A DNA stretch of 64,000 nt from Pyxidicoccus caerfyrddinensis (GTDB taxonomy: Bacteria > Myxococcota > Myxococcia > Myxococcales > Myxococcaceae). The DNA lies in contig NZ_JAAIYA010000003.1 in NCBI RefSeq assembly GCF_010894405.1, positions 186,001 to 250,000 on the forward strand, read 5' to 3'. Shown one piece after another: positions 1 through 8,468 of this stretch; within the stretch, counting starts at the first letter, position 1, and each line of letters opens with the position of its first letter. Made by a program: the position numbers and the translations under genes. The notes below the pieces were generated by a model. It did not search any database and was not told where the DNA came from. It saw only the letters and a program-made list of their open reading frames with translations.

Positions 1-1
1 G

Positions 2-355
2 ACGGAGCTGTCGCGGGTGGGAAGCCTGCTGGACCAGGCGCTCGCGGCGGGAGCGAACCGGGTGGACCAGGTGCGCTTCGGGCTGAGCCGTGAGGACGCG
101 GTGCAGGGCGAGGCGCTGCGTCAGGCCGTGGCGCGGGCGCGCAAGTCGGCCGAGGTGCTCGCGGCGGCGCTGAACGTGAAGCTGGGCGCGGTGCTGGACG
201 CGAGCACGGTGACGGAGCCCCCGAGGCTGTACCCGGCGCGGCTGGCGATGGCGGAGATGTCGGACGCCCGCGCGACGACGACGCCCATCCAGCCGGAGGA
301 GCAGACGGTGCAGGCGAAGGTGACGCTCATCTACGTCATCGAGTCCGCGAAGTAG
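2..355 (+). CDS. SIMPL (DUF541) domain protein, C-terminal part
   Basis: The reading frame is open from the first bases of the window and stops with TAG, so the gene begins upstream. The last ~117 residues show the SIMPL/DUF541 pattern: a segment around GANRVDQVRFGLS, a helix rich in Ala and Arg (RQAVARARKSAEVLAAAL), then a C-terminal strand (AKVTLIYVI). SIMPL proteins are usually 220-250 aa periplasmic or outer-membrane proteins of poorly defined role, so roughly half is visible here. A GTG at 17 could be read as a start but lies inside the domain and has no convincing ribosome site. The next gene follows after about 180 bp in the same direction. Confidence 0.8.
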   Translation, partial: TELSRVGSLLDQALAAGANRVDQVRFGLSREDAVQGEALRQAVARARKSAEVLAAALNVKLGAVLDASTVTEPPRLYPARLAMAEMSDARATTTPIQPEEQTVQAKVTLIYVIESAK

Positions 356-536
356 CCGCGCTCTCCCGTCAGGCGGCACGGTGCTCCGCTGCCTGCCTGA
401 CCTCCCTCTGGGCTGGGAGGGTGGAGCACCTGGGTTCTCGGTCGCCTGGACCGTTCGCATCATGAGGAGGGGAGGGACGCCGGGCATGTGGGCCCGGGCC
501 CTCGGACTTCTTGCACGGGCAGGAGGGCAGGGGACG

Positions 537-1091
537 ATGACCGGCAGACGCGGCTGGACGTTCGTGGCGCTCGTGGTGGGCAGCCTGGCGCTGGGGTGCC
601 GGGACGAGGAGGTCGAGGGGACGGCGGGTCCCTCGGCGGGCGAACGAGAAGGACGCTCCGATGTCCTCCGGGGGCTGATGGCTTCGAAGGAGCGGGCACC
701 CGAGCCGGAGAACCTCAAGGGTCCCTCTGACTTGATGCCCCAGCCCACCCCGCCCGAGCCCCAGCCGGAGCAGGGACAGGGAGGCTCGGGTCGTCCCGAG
801 CCCATGCGGAGTGTGCAGGGTCAGGTGTCGTGGGTCGGAGACGACGAGCTCCTCATCCGCGACGCGGAGGGCAAGGAGCACGACTTCGAGGTGAACGCGG
901 ACACGCGGCTCGTGGTGGGGAAGGACGTCGTGTCGCTGCGCGCGATGCACAAGGACGACGCGGTCCGCGTGAGCTACGACGAGGGCGCGGGCGGTCTGGT
1001 GGCGCGCCAGGTGGAGGTGATGCCTGAGCAGGACACGCGTCCTGGCCAGGAACGCGCGCCGCGGGGCGAAGACGCCGCGCCGCCGCGCTGA
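537..1091 (+). CDS. Small lipoprotein with a DUF5666-like beta domain
   Basis: About 184 aa. The ATG at 537 is chosen because it follows an AGGAGGG stretch and opens a clean lipoprotein signal: basic start (MTGRRGW), hydrophobic core and a lipobox ending in LALGC with Cys21. The frame is open further upstream, but that part does not look like a leader. After the Cys comes a Pro/Glu-rich low-complexity linker (about 30-85). A compact domain follows that begins VQGQVSWVGDDELLIRDAEG and ends VARQVEVMP, resembling DUF5666-type beta modules that alternate acidic and hydrophobic residues. It probably sits on the periplasmic face of a membrane. Function is unknown. Confidence 0.7.
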   Translation: MTGRRGWTFVALVVGSLALGCRDEEVEGTAGPSAGEREGRSDVLRGLMASKERAPEPENLKGPSDLMPQPTPPEPQPEQGQGGSGRPEPMRSVQGQVSWVGDDELLIRDAEGKEHDFEVNADTRLVVGKDVVSLRAMHKDDAVRVSYDEGAGGLVARQVEVMPEQDTRPGQERAPRGEDAAPPR

Positions 1092-1110
1092 GCCCGCGCG
1101 GGGTGTCGCG

Positions 1111-4100
1111 TCAGAACGCGCCGCCGTCCGCGCGCCGGCCCGCGGAGGAGCCGAGTCCCGGGTTGAGCGTGGTGTGCGAAACCCAGCCCGCGTCGGGCAC
1201 GGCGTCCGGCATCCGGTTGATGGACACGTTGTCGATGGTGGTGGTGTAGCTCACCGAGTCCACGACACCGCCGTCGGGAGCACGCAGGCTGGTGGTGTCG
1301 CCATCGTTGTTGAGGCCGAGCTGCCCGGTGGAAGCGGACAGCGTGTTGGGAGTGCCGGCGTCGAACCCCCTGGGGCCGCCGTACACGACGAAGGCGCGGC
1401 CCGGAGCGAGCGACGTCCCCGAGGGGAAGACGTGCCGCACGAAGGCGGAGTCCCACAGGCTCCAGCCGGACAGGTCCGCGTTGGAGGCGCCGGAGTTGAG
1501 CACCTCGATGAACTCGAAGTGGGGGTCGCCCACGCCGGCGTCTCCGGCGGGCTCGTTGGCGAGGACCTCGTTGATGAAGAGCATGGGCGTGGTCGGGGGA
1601 ACCGAGCCGCCTCCGCCCAGGTCGTACTGACTGACGACGGGGTAGTGGTCGCTGACGGTGTTGCCGTAGTCGGGAATCCAGCTGTCGGGGCGCAGCACGC
1701 GGACGGAGCCGGACAGGTAGTCCACGGTCATCTCGTTGGTGGCGAGCGTGTGGTCGATGGCGTCGCGGTACACGACGGTGGTGCGCTCCCCGGCGAGCGA
1801 CAGCGGCCGGGTGATGAAGGTGTAGTTGACCGTGTCGAGCAAGAAGGGCTCGAAGGGGCTGGCAAGGTACTGGCCGTCATTGCCGCGGGTGATGGAGTGG
1901 TCGACGTCATCGTTCCAGTCGCCGATGACGAGCACGCGCTCGGAGGGCATGGCGCTGTCGAGATAGCTCTTGAGCGCGATGCCGCCGCGCTGCCGCTGCC
2001 CGTAGGAGACCTCGTCATCGAACGCCTTCATGTGGAGGACGATGACGACGAGGGGCACGTCGGCGCCGCTGACGCGCAGGGTGAAGTCCACGCGAAGGGG
2101 CGGGCGGCCACCAAAGTCGGCGGCCTGCGCCGTGAGGATGAGCTGGGCGCTGCGCCAGGTGAGGGAGCTGTCGTAGAGGATGCCGGGCTTCTGCTCACCG
2201 GCGCTGTACCAGGACGCGCCGCCAGGGACGAAGGACACGTCGTTGGCGAGGAAGCCGCTGTACCCGGGAAGCTGGGCCTTGAGGGTGGCGAAGTCCGCGG
2301 AGTCCACCATCTCCACGAGTCCCCACACGTTGACGCCCGCGTCGCGCATGACGTCGCGCGCGTAGGCAATCTGCAGGTCGTCAGGGGTGCCACCGTCGGA
2401 GGTGGAGTTCGGAGGCCCCTGGTTGGGGGCGCCGAACCACTCGAGGTTCCACTGGCCCACGGTGAGCGGGGCGCTCGAGCCGCGCACGTTGAGTGACAGC
2501 GCGCGGGAGTCACCGTTGCCTTCGGCGTCCAGCACGGAGACGGTGAAGCTCGCGGAGCCGCTCGCCGTGGGAGTACCGGAGATGACGCCCAAGGCGGACA
2601 GCGAGAGGCCCGCGGGCAGCGAGCCGGTGTGGCTCCAGGACAGCGGGGCACGGCCATTGGAGGCGGTGAGCGTGGCGCTGTAGGGCTGGCTCCGGACGGC
2701 ATCGGGGAGCGAGGCCGTCGTCACGAGCGGTGGGACGTAGACAGGCAGCGTGAGGGTGCGCAGCGCGACGCGGCCGTTGGCATCGGCGACGCGCGCGGTG
2801 AACGACGTGGTGCCGCTGGAGGGCGTGCCGCTGATGTTCCCCGTGCTGGACAGGGTGAGCCCCGTCGGAAGCGAACCCGAGAAGATGGTCCAGGTGAGCG
2901 GGGCCTTGCCGCCGGAGGCGAGCAGCGAGGCGGAGTAGGACACACCGCCCCGGCCCTCGGGGAGCGAGCTGGTGGTGACAGCGGGGAGCAGGAAGGTGGT
3001 GAGCGCGAAGGCGCGCGAGGCGGTGCGGCCATTGGCGTCGGAGATGCCGACCTGTCCGGAGGTGGTGCTCGGGGCGGAGGGCGTGCCGGTGAGCTCGCCG
3101 AGGCTGGTGAGGACCAGCCAGTTGGGCAGGGGGCTCGGGGTGAAGAAGGTGTACGGCGGCTTTCCCTCGCTGGCTGAGTACGTGACGCTGAAGGGCTCGG
3201 AGACATAGCCGTCGAGCTGGAGGGGCGGGCCCGAGAGGGACGGCAGCCGGTACATGGCGAGCGCGAGCGCGCGGGTGGTGGTGCGCCCGCCGCTGTCGGT
3301 GACGCGGACGGTGAGGGAGAAGGTGCCGTTGCTTCCGCCGGGGGTACCGGAGATGGCGCCGCTGCTCTGCGTGAGGGTGAGTCCCTGGGGCAGGGCGCCC
3401 GAGTCGATGGACCAGGTGTGCGGCGCGCGTCCCCCGGTGGCGGTGAGGCTGGCGGTGTACGTGCCGCCCACGTACCCGTCGGGGAGTGAGCTGGTGGTGA
3501 CGGTGGGCGGAGCGTAGACGGTGAGGGACAGCGCGCGGCTGTCGGTGCGACCGCTGTCGTCGGTGACGCGAACGGTGAAGGACGAAGCTCCCGCGGCGGA
3601 AGGCGTCCCGCTCAGCGTGCCGTCGGACGCGAGCGACAGGCCCGAGGGCAGGGTGCCGGAAGCAAGGGACCAGGTGAGCGGGGCCCGGCCACCCGAAGCG
3701 GCGAGGCGGGTGGAGTACGCCTTGCCCGGGTCGCCATCCGGAAGCGTGGTCGTGGTGATGGAGGGGAGCGCGACGACGGTGAAGGACACGGAGCGCGAGG
3801 CGGTGCGGCCGTTGGCGTCACGAGCGCTGACGTCGAAGGTGAAGACACCTGCCTGGGCGGGCTTGCCATGGAGGAGCCCCTCTTCCGCGAGTGTGAGCCC
3901 GGGAGGGAGCACGCCCGAGGCGGTGAAGAGGTACGGAGCCTTGCCGCCGGAAGCGGAGAAGGGCAGCGCGACGCTGTCACCGACGTAGGCGCTCTGAGCG
4001 GGCACGGCGGCGAGCGAGGGAGGCGGGTACGTGGTGAGGGACACCGCGCGCGTATCGGTGGCGCTCAGCGAGTCGGTGACGCGGACGGTGAAGGAAGTGG

Positions 4101-5184
4101 TGCCGGCGGCGGAAGCAGTGCCGTCGAGGGCGCCCGAGTCGAGGAGTCGCAGGCCCGCGGGCAGCGAGCCCTGCGTGAGGGCCCAGGTGTACGGAGGCTG
4201 ACCGCCGGCGGCGGAGAGGCCATGGCCGTAGGGCGCATCGGTGTATGCGTCGGGCAGGGTGGTGGGGGTGACGGTGAGGCCGCCGCGGACGGTGAGCTGG
4301 AAGGAAGCGGACGCGGCGCGGTCGTTGAGGTCCTGGACCTCGACGGTGAAGGACGCGGCACCCGGGGTGGTGGGAGTGCCGAGCACGGAGCCGCCCTCCA
4401 GCCGGAGCCCTTCCGGCAGCGAGCCCGAGGCGATGCGGAAGGAGAGCGGAGCCTTGCCGCCGCTGGCGTTCAGGGAAGCGGAGTAGGGAGCGCCGACGAC
4501 AGCGAGGTCGAGCGAAGCGCCGGAGATGGAAGGGGGCGCGAAGACGGACAGCGTGAGGTCGCGCTGGGCGGAGAGGCCGGAGGCGTCCTGGACGCTGAGG
4601 GTGACGGCGAAGGTCCCGGAGCCGACGGGAGCGCCAGCAAAGCGGCCATTCGCGCCCAGGCGCAGGCCCGAGGGCAGCGAGCCACTGGCGATGACCCAGA
4701 TGTACGGAGGCGTGCCGCCGGCGGCGGAGAGCAGCGTCGTGTACTCGTTGCCGAGGTACGCATCCGGGAGCGAGGAGGTGGCGACCGAGAAGCCGGAGCC
4801 GAGGACGTCAATGCCAAGCGTCCCGTGAGCGAACCGGCCGGCGGAGTCGCGGACCTCGACGGTGAATGAGGTGGAGCCCTGAGCGGAGGGCGTGCCGGTG
4901 ATTTCGCCCGAGTCGGAGAGGGACAGGCCCGCGGGCAGGGCGCCCTGGACGAGCTGCCACGAGTACGCGGGCGAGCCGCCGGAGGCGGCGAGGGTGACGC
5001 GGTAGGGCTGGGAGACGGTGGCTGCCGGGAGCTCTTCGGTGGTGAGCGTGAGGGAGGAGTCGCCCCCGTCATTGGAGTCCGAACCCGCGTCCGTGAGGGG
5101 CACGAGTGGGTCGACGGGCTTGGAGCCGGGACACGCGGTGAGGAAAAGAGCGAGCAGCAGCGACAGGGCGCGGGGGAACCGCAT
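1111..5184 (-). CDS. Large lipoprotein: ten putative Ig (He_PIG) repeats, endonuclease/exonuclease/phosphatase domain, lamin-tail domain
   Basis: 1357 aa. It starts with a lipoprotein signal (LLALFLTACPGS). Residues about 50-905 contain ten repeats of 85-90 aa carrying the He_PIG signature, for example SLPAGLSLS followed by GxxSGTPSAxG and SFTVxVxD. From about residue 908 an EEP-fold region starts at GQWNLEWFG and continues with VWGLVEMVD, VIVLHMKAF, VIGDWNDDVDHSI and a terminal SDHYPVV, the metal and catalytic landmarks of the DNase I/exonuclease III fold. From about 1200 a lamin-tail domain follows (LFINEVLANE, HFEFIEVLN, DLSGWSLWD). In bacteria lamin-tail domains recur in secreted nucleases. 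I infer a surface or released nuclease on a long stalk. The next minus-strand gene upstream also ends in a lamin-tail domain. Confidence 0.87.
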   Translation of the reverse strand: MRFPRALSLLLALFLTACPGSKPVDPLVPLTDAGSDSNDGGDSSLTLTTEELPAATVSQPYRVTLAASGGSPAYSWQLVQGALPAGLSLSDSGEITGTPSAQGSTSFTVEVRDSAGRFAHGTLGIDVLGSGFSVATSSLPDAYLGNEYTTLLSAAGGTPPYIWVIASGSLPSGLRLGANGRFAGAPVGSGTFAVTLSVQDASGLSAQRDLTLSVFAPPSISGASLDLAVVGAPYSASLNASGGKAPLSFRIASGSLPEGLRLEGGSVLGTPTTPGAASFTVEVQDLNDRAASASFQLTVRGGLTVTPTTLPDAYTDAPYGHGLSAAGGQPPYTWALTQGSLPAGLRLLDSGALDGTASAAGTTSFTVRVTDSLSATDTRAVSLTTYPPPSLAAVPAQSAYVGDSVALPFSASGGKAPYLFTASGVLPPGLTLAEEGLLHGKPAQAGVFTFDVSARDANGRTASRSVSFTVVALPSITTTTLPDGDPGKAYSTRLAASGGRAPLTWSLASGTLPSGLSLASDGTLSGTPSAAGASSFTVRVTDDSGRTDSRALSLTVYAPPTVTTSSLPDGYVGGTYTASLTATGGRAPHTWSIDSGALPQGLTLTQSSGAISGTPGGSNGTFSLTVRVTDSGGRTTTRALALAMYRLPSLSGPPLQLDGYVSEPFSVTYSASEGKPPYTFFTPSPLPNWLVLTSLGELTGTPSAPSTTSGQVGISDANGRTASRAFALTTFLLPAVTTSSLPEGRGGVSYSASLLASGGKAPLTWTIFSGSLPTGLTLSSTGNISGTPSSGTTSFTARVADANGRVALRTLTLPVYVPPLVTTASLPDAVRSQPYSATLTASNGRAPLSWSHTGSLPAGLSLSALGVISGTPTASGSASFTVSVLDAEGNGDSRALSLNVRGSSAPLTVGQWNLEWFGAPNQGPPNSTSDGGTPDDLQIAYARDVMRDAGVNVWGLVEMVDSADFATLKAQLPGYSGFLANDVSFVPGGASWYSAGEQKPGILYDSSLTWRSAQLILTAQAADFGGRPPLRVDFTLRVSGADVPLVVIVLHMKAFDDEVSYGQRQRGGIALKSYLDSAMPSERVLVIGDWNDDVDHSITRGNDGQYLASPFEPFLLDTVNYTFITRPLSLAGERTTVVYRDAIDHTLATNEMTVDYLSGSVRVLRPDSWIPDYGNTVSDHYPVVSQYDLGGGGSVPPTTPMLFINEVLANEPAGDAGVGDPHFEFIEVLNSGASNADLSGWSLWDSAFVRHVFPSGTSLAPGRAFVVYGGPRGFDAGTPNTLSASTGQLGLNNDGDTTSLRAPDGGVVDSVSYTTTIDNVSINRMPDAVPDAGWVSHTTLNPGLGSSAGRRADGGAF

Positions 5185-5283
5185 GGCAACTCCGGCCCGG
5201 CACAGCAGGGCCCACGGAAGAAAAGGGCCTCACTGTACTGTGTTGGACGAATGGGGGCCCAGGGGTCGCTGCCCACCCACCGG

Positions 5284-5322
5284 AAAAGAAAAGGGCCGCG
5301 GCTCTCGAAGGAGCCGCGGCCC
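5284..5322 (-). terminator. Rho-independent terminator of the gene ending at 5349
   Basis: A perfect 12-bp stem (5293-5304 with 5311-5322, arm GGGCCGCGGCTC) with a 6-nt loop. Read on the minus strand it is followed directly by TTTTCTTTTCC. It lies 27 bp past the stop of the minus-strand gene at 5349 and separates it from the next minus-strand gene starting at 5184. It is the best intrinsic terminator in the window. Confidence 0.85.
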
Positions 5323-5348
5323 GGATGTTTCAGTCGCGAGGACTCAGG

Positions 5349-8348
5349 CTACGGATTGGCAGCGCCCCACGAATGCGCACCGACCGCCCAGTCATCCTTG
5401 GTGTTGGTGTCAGTGGCGCTGACACGGCGGATGGTGACCGAGGTCTTCGTTGCATTGGAGGCGGGGATGCCCTTCCAGTCGGCAGCCACCTCGATAGCCG
5501 TCGGAGCCGAGGTGTACGTGCATGCAGTCCCGGCGCAGTCAGCCGGCAGCCACTGTCCAGTAGCCTGGAGCGCCTGAAGATTGCCTGGGAATGCAGCCGG
5601 GGGTGTACCCGTCAGGTCCGACTTCGCGAACGCCACGCCATCCTGGATGGCTCCCGACGGATCCTTAATGACCAGGAGCCGGTTCGACAGCGTGATGCCG
5701 GTGGTTCCACCGACGAAGTCCCACGCCGTATCGTAGTTGTCAGCGAACTGGCCGGCAGGGGCCTCATCCTTGGCGGTGGTTTCGGCTTTGACTGTGGCGC
5801 CAGTGCCGGTCACGGGGTTGAGGTGAACGACGATGAGGTCTCCTGCCGCCACGGTCACATCCGGAAGCGTGGCCAGGAGCGCCGACGAGTTCAGGTCCTG
5901 CTGGAGCACGATGCCATCGGTCGTGCCGGCGCTGAGAACCAGAAGCTCCACGAGGTCCCTGCTGTTCGCCACGCTGGGCTGGACCTCGTTGATGCGCAGG
6001 ACGGCAAGCGTGCGGTAGCCCTTGAACGTCGCTGTGTTATTTGCACCTACAACAGGGGTCCCTGCCCTATCAGTGACGCTCGAAGCAACCGTGACGGTGT
6101 AGCTGGTCCCCGGAGTCTGCGCACTCGTCGTCAGGGTGACCTGCCGACCAGTGACCTGTGCGGCCGAGCTCGTGAGCCCCCCCGTAAAGGTGAACTGAGT
6201 AGCCGCGTTGGTGATGCTCGTCGCAGAGATGCTCCGGTCGAACGTCAGCACGACTTCTGTCAGCGACTTCGCGGACGCAGACACAAGCTTGGGCCCGGGG
6301 CAATTGGAGACAGTCAGGTCGGAGGCAGAGAACGCAGACGGCTGAGCGTTGTTGGTGGTTCCGTTCACGAACCGCCACATGGGGCCGGCGTTGAGCGTGA
6401 AGTCGCAGCCCTGGGCGATATCCATGGCGGTGATCAAGGCGTCGGGAACACGCAGGCGGACGGTATCGGTCCCGGTCTGGATGCCTCCCGTGGTGATCTG
6501 GAAGGAGGAGTAGACAGTGCCACCGGCGGCAGCAGAAGCTGAGGCAATCTTGCCAGTCATGGAGAGCAGCGTGGACTCCAGGGTGTCCAGGTTTGCCACC
6601 AGGGTCGCTGCAGCAGTCGGGGACTGGTTGACCTTCAAACCCGCCGGGGTCGCGCTCGCGAGGTTCTGAACCGGGTGGCCCTGGCTGATACGGGTGAAGT
6701 TGCTGACGGCGGTCGCAATCCTCATCCCGTTGGTGATCGCCTTCGTCGTCACGGTCAGGCTCACCCGGTCGCCAACGGCCACCTGGCTCAGGGTGCCCGT
6801 GTCGCTCACGAACACGGCGGGTCCCGCAGACTCCGCCTGGAGGAAGTAGCCACCGCCCTCGCTGCTTCCAGCCACTGCGGGCTTGATGAAGGTGACGAAC
6901 GCGCCGGTGATGGGAAGGTCGACGGTCCCGGCAGCGGCCGCCTGGAAGGCCTGGATCTGCGCGCTGGTCTGCGCAGGGGTCGTGGAAACGCTCGAGTCCA
7001 CGCAGGTGTTCGACTCGTTGCACACCTGGGTCAGCGAGCAGTTCGCATTGCTGAGGCACTGTACGCAGGCCGTCCGGTTGTTGCAGATCGGCTTGCTCGC
7101 ATCCACGGAGACGCAGTTGGCATCCGTGACGCATACCTCGCACACGCCGCGGCCGTTGTTGGCAGTGGTGTCGCAGAAGTCGCGGTTGCTATCCGGCGTG
7201 TCCGTGCACTGCGTATCCGAGGAGCAGCCGCAGAAGTTGCTGTTGCACGAAGGCTTGCTCGCATCGCACCGGGCATGGCTGCCGGCGGTGCACTCGACGC
7301 AGGTGGTCGGCTGCGTGTCCGTGCGGCAGACCGGGGTCTCCGTGGCGCACGAAGTGTCATCAGCGCAGCCCTCGCAGGCCGTGCCCGCCGCGTTGCAGGT
7401 CTGGGTGCCCTGGCAGCCGACAGTGGTGCCGCTGGTCGTCACGCAGACCTTGCACTCACCGGCGCCACTGGCCGCAGTGGTGTCGCAGATGTTGGTGGGT
7501 GAGTTGCAGCCCTGGTCCGCCGTGTTGCCCTGGGCCGAGTCGAGGCACACCTTGCACGCGCCCGCGCCGCTGGCCGCAGTGGCGTCGCAGATGGGGGCCG
7601 TGGCAGCGCAGCCCGTGTCCTGGGCACCAGCCTGAGCCGAGTCGAGGCACACCACGCACGCGCCCGCGCCGCTGGCCGCAGTGGTGTTGCAGATGGGAGC
7701 CGTGGCAGCGCAGCCCGTGTCCTGGGCACCAGCCTGAGCCGAGTCGAGGCACACCACGCACGCGCCCGCGCCGCTGGCCGCAGTGGTGTTGCAGATGGGA
7801 GCCGTGGCAGCGCAGCCCGTGTCCTGGGCACCAGCCTGAGCCGAGTCGAGGCACACCACGCACGCGCCCGCGCCGCTGGCCGCAGTGGTGTTGCAGATGG
7901 GAGCCGTGGCAGCGCAGCCCGTGTCCTGGGCACCAGCCTGAGCCGAGTCGAGGCACGCCACGCACTTGTCGTTCGCCGTGTCGCAGACAGGAGTCGTGGC
8001 GGTGCAGCCCTGGTCCTGACCCGCGCCCTGGGCCGTGTCGGTGCACGCCTTCACGCCCGCGTCGGTGCCGGCATCCGTGCCCGCATCAGTTCCCGCGTCG
8101 GTGCCAGCATCCGTGCCCGCATCGGTCCCTGCGTCGGTGCCCGCGTCAGTCCCCGCGTCCACGGGAGGCGGCTGGGTGATGTCACGCTGCGAGCACGTGC
8201 CGTCGCTGCAGGTCCATTCCCTGCCCGGGTCCGGCTGCCCGTTGTCGTTACGACAGTCGAACGCGTCGGTGCACTCGTCTCCACAGCCCGTTCCCACCGT
8301 CACCAGCACGGCGGTCAAAAGAGCCGGAAGCCAATTCCGTCTCAGCAT
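5349..8348 (-). CDS. Secreted Cys-rich repeat lipoprotein with TDAG spacer, SbsA-like Ig and lamin-tail domains
   Basis: 999 aa. Lipoprotein signal with lipobox VGTGC (Cys22). Residues 64-98 are a pure DAG/TDAG spacer. Residues about 100-460 are Cys-rich, including five copies of a 34-residue unit beginning CLDSAQAGAQDTGC, three of them almost identical. After about 460 comes an OB-like beta region (AVGDRVSLTVTTKAI). An Ig-like Big_5/SbsA module follows (VVLTFDRSISATSI ... TPGTSYTVTVASSV), then a C-terminal lamin-tail domain (LRINEVQPSV, DLVELLVLS). The layout suggests a long, disulfide-rich surface stalk. It is read in the same direction as the nuclease lipoprotein but separated from it by a strong terminator. 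Ligand or enzymatic activity is not apparent. Confidence 0.85.
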   Translation of the reverse strand: MLRRNWLPALLTAVLVTVGTGCGDECTDAFDCRNDNGQPDPGREWTCSDGTCSQRDITQPPPVDAGTDAGTDAGTDAGTDAGTDAGTDAGTDAGTDAGVKACTDTAQGAGQDQGCTATTPVCDTANDKCVACLDSAQAGAQDTGCAATAPICNTTAASGAGACVVCLDSAQAGAQDTGCAATAPICNTTAASGAGACVVCLDSAQAGAQDTGCAATAPICNTTAASGAGACVVCLDSAQAGAQDTGCAATAPICDATAASGAGACKVCLDSAQGNTADQGCNSPTNICDTTAASGAGECKVCVTTSGTTVGCQGTQTCNAAGTACEGCADDTSCATETPVCRTDTQPTTCVECTAGSHARCDASKPSCNSNFCGCSSDTQCTDTPDSNRDFCDTTANNGRGVCEVCVTDANCVSVDASKPICNNRTACVQCLSNANCSLTQVCNESNTCVDSSVSTTPAQTSAQIQAFQAAAAGTVDLPITGAFVTFIKPAVAGSSEGGGYFLQAESAGPAVFVSDTGTLSQVAVGDRVSLTVTTKAITNGMRIATAVSNFTRISQGHPVQNLASATPAGLKVNQSPTAAATLVANLDTLESTLLSMTGKIASASAAAGGTVYSSFQITTGGIQTGTDTVRLRVPDALITAMDIAQGCDFTLNAGPMWRFVNGTTNNAQPSAFSASDLTVSNCPGPKLVSASAKSLTEVVLTFDRSISATSITNAATQFTFTGGLTSSAAQVTGRQVTLTTSAQTPGTSYTVTVASSVTDRAGTPVVGANNTATFKGYRTLAVLRINEVQPSVANSRDLVELLVLSAGTTDGIVLQQDLNSSALLATLPDVTVAAGDLIVVHLNPVTGTGATVKAETTAKDEAPAGQFADNYDTAWDFVGGTTGITLSNRLLVIKDPSGAIQDGVAFAKSDLTGTPPAAFPGNLQALQATGQWLPADCAGTACTYTSAPTAIEVAADWKGIPASNATKTSVTIRRVSATDTNTKDDWAVGAHSWGAANP
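7446..7955 (-). repeat. Intragenic 102-bp tandem repeat, five units
   Basis: Five 34-codon units on the minus strand, bounded at 7955, 7853, 7751, 7649, 7547 and 7446. The first three are nearly identical at DNA level, the fourth differs slightly (CDATAASG in place of CNTTAASG) and the fifth is diverged (CLDSAQGNTADQG). Near-identity of the central copies points to recent duplication or gene conversion, so copy number may vary between strains. Confidence 0.9.
8055..8159 (-). repeat. 12-bp tandem repeat encoding a TDAG spacer
   Basis: Nine consecutive DAG tripeptides (VDAG then eight TDAG) encoded by near-identical 12-bp units (for example GCGTCGGTGCCC on the plus strand). It lies directly after the lipidated N-terminus and probably acts as a flexible acidic spacer. 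It is the kind of array prone to slippage. Confidence 0.9.
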
Positions 8349-8419
8349 GCGTTCCCCTCCCAGGGATACAGGTCTCCGCCCCCCTTACACCCGAACCCGG
8401 AGAGGGTCCATTGTGCGAC

Positions 8420-8447
8420 CCCCGAGTCACGGTCATTTCACTCGGGG
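8420..8447. terminator. Hairpin between two minus-strand genes
   Basis: CCCCGAGT (8420-8427) pairs with ACTCGGGG (8440-8447) across a 12-nt loop. It lies 22 bp past the stop of the M64 peptidase gene and about 70 bp before the start of the Cys-rich lipoprotein gene. No T-run follows, so termination is likely but not proven. Confidence 0.35.
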
Positions 8448-8468
8448 CTCGCTTGAATTGTCAGGTGT

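Noticed and set aside
1174-2496. 440-codon plus-strand frame opposite the nuclease lipoprotein
   Set aside because: It is a low-complexity shadow; the minus-strand frame shows EEP and lamin-tail motifs and a lipoprotein signal.
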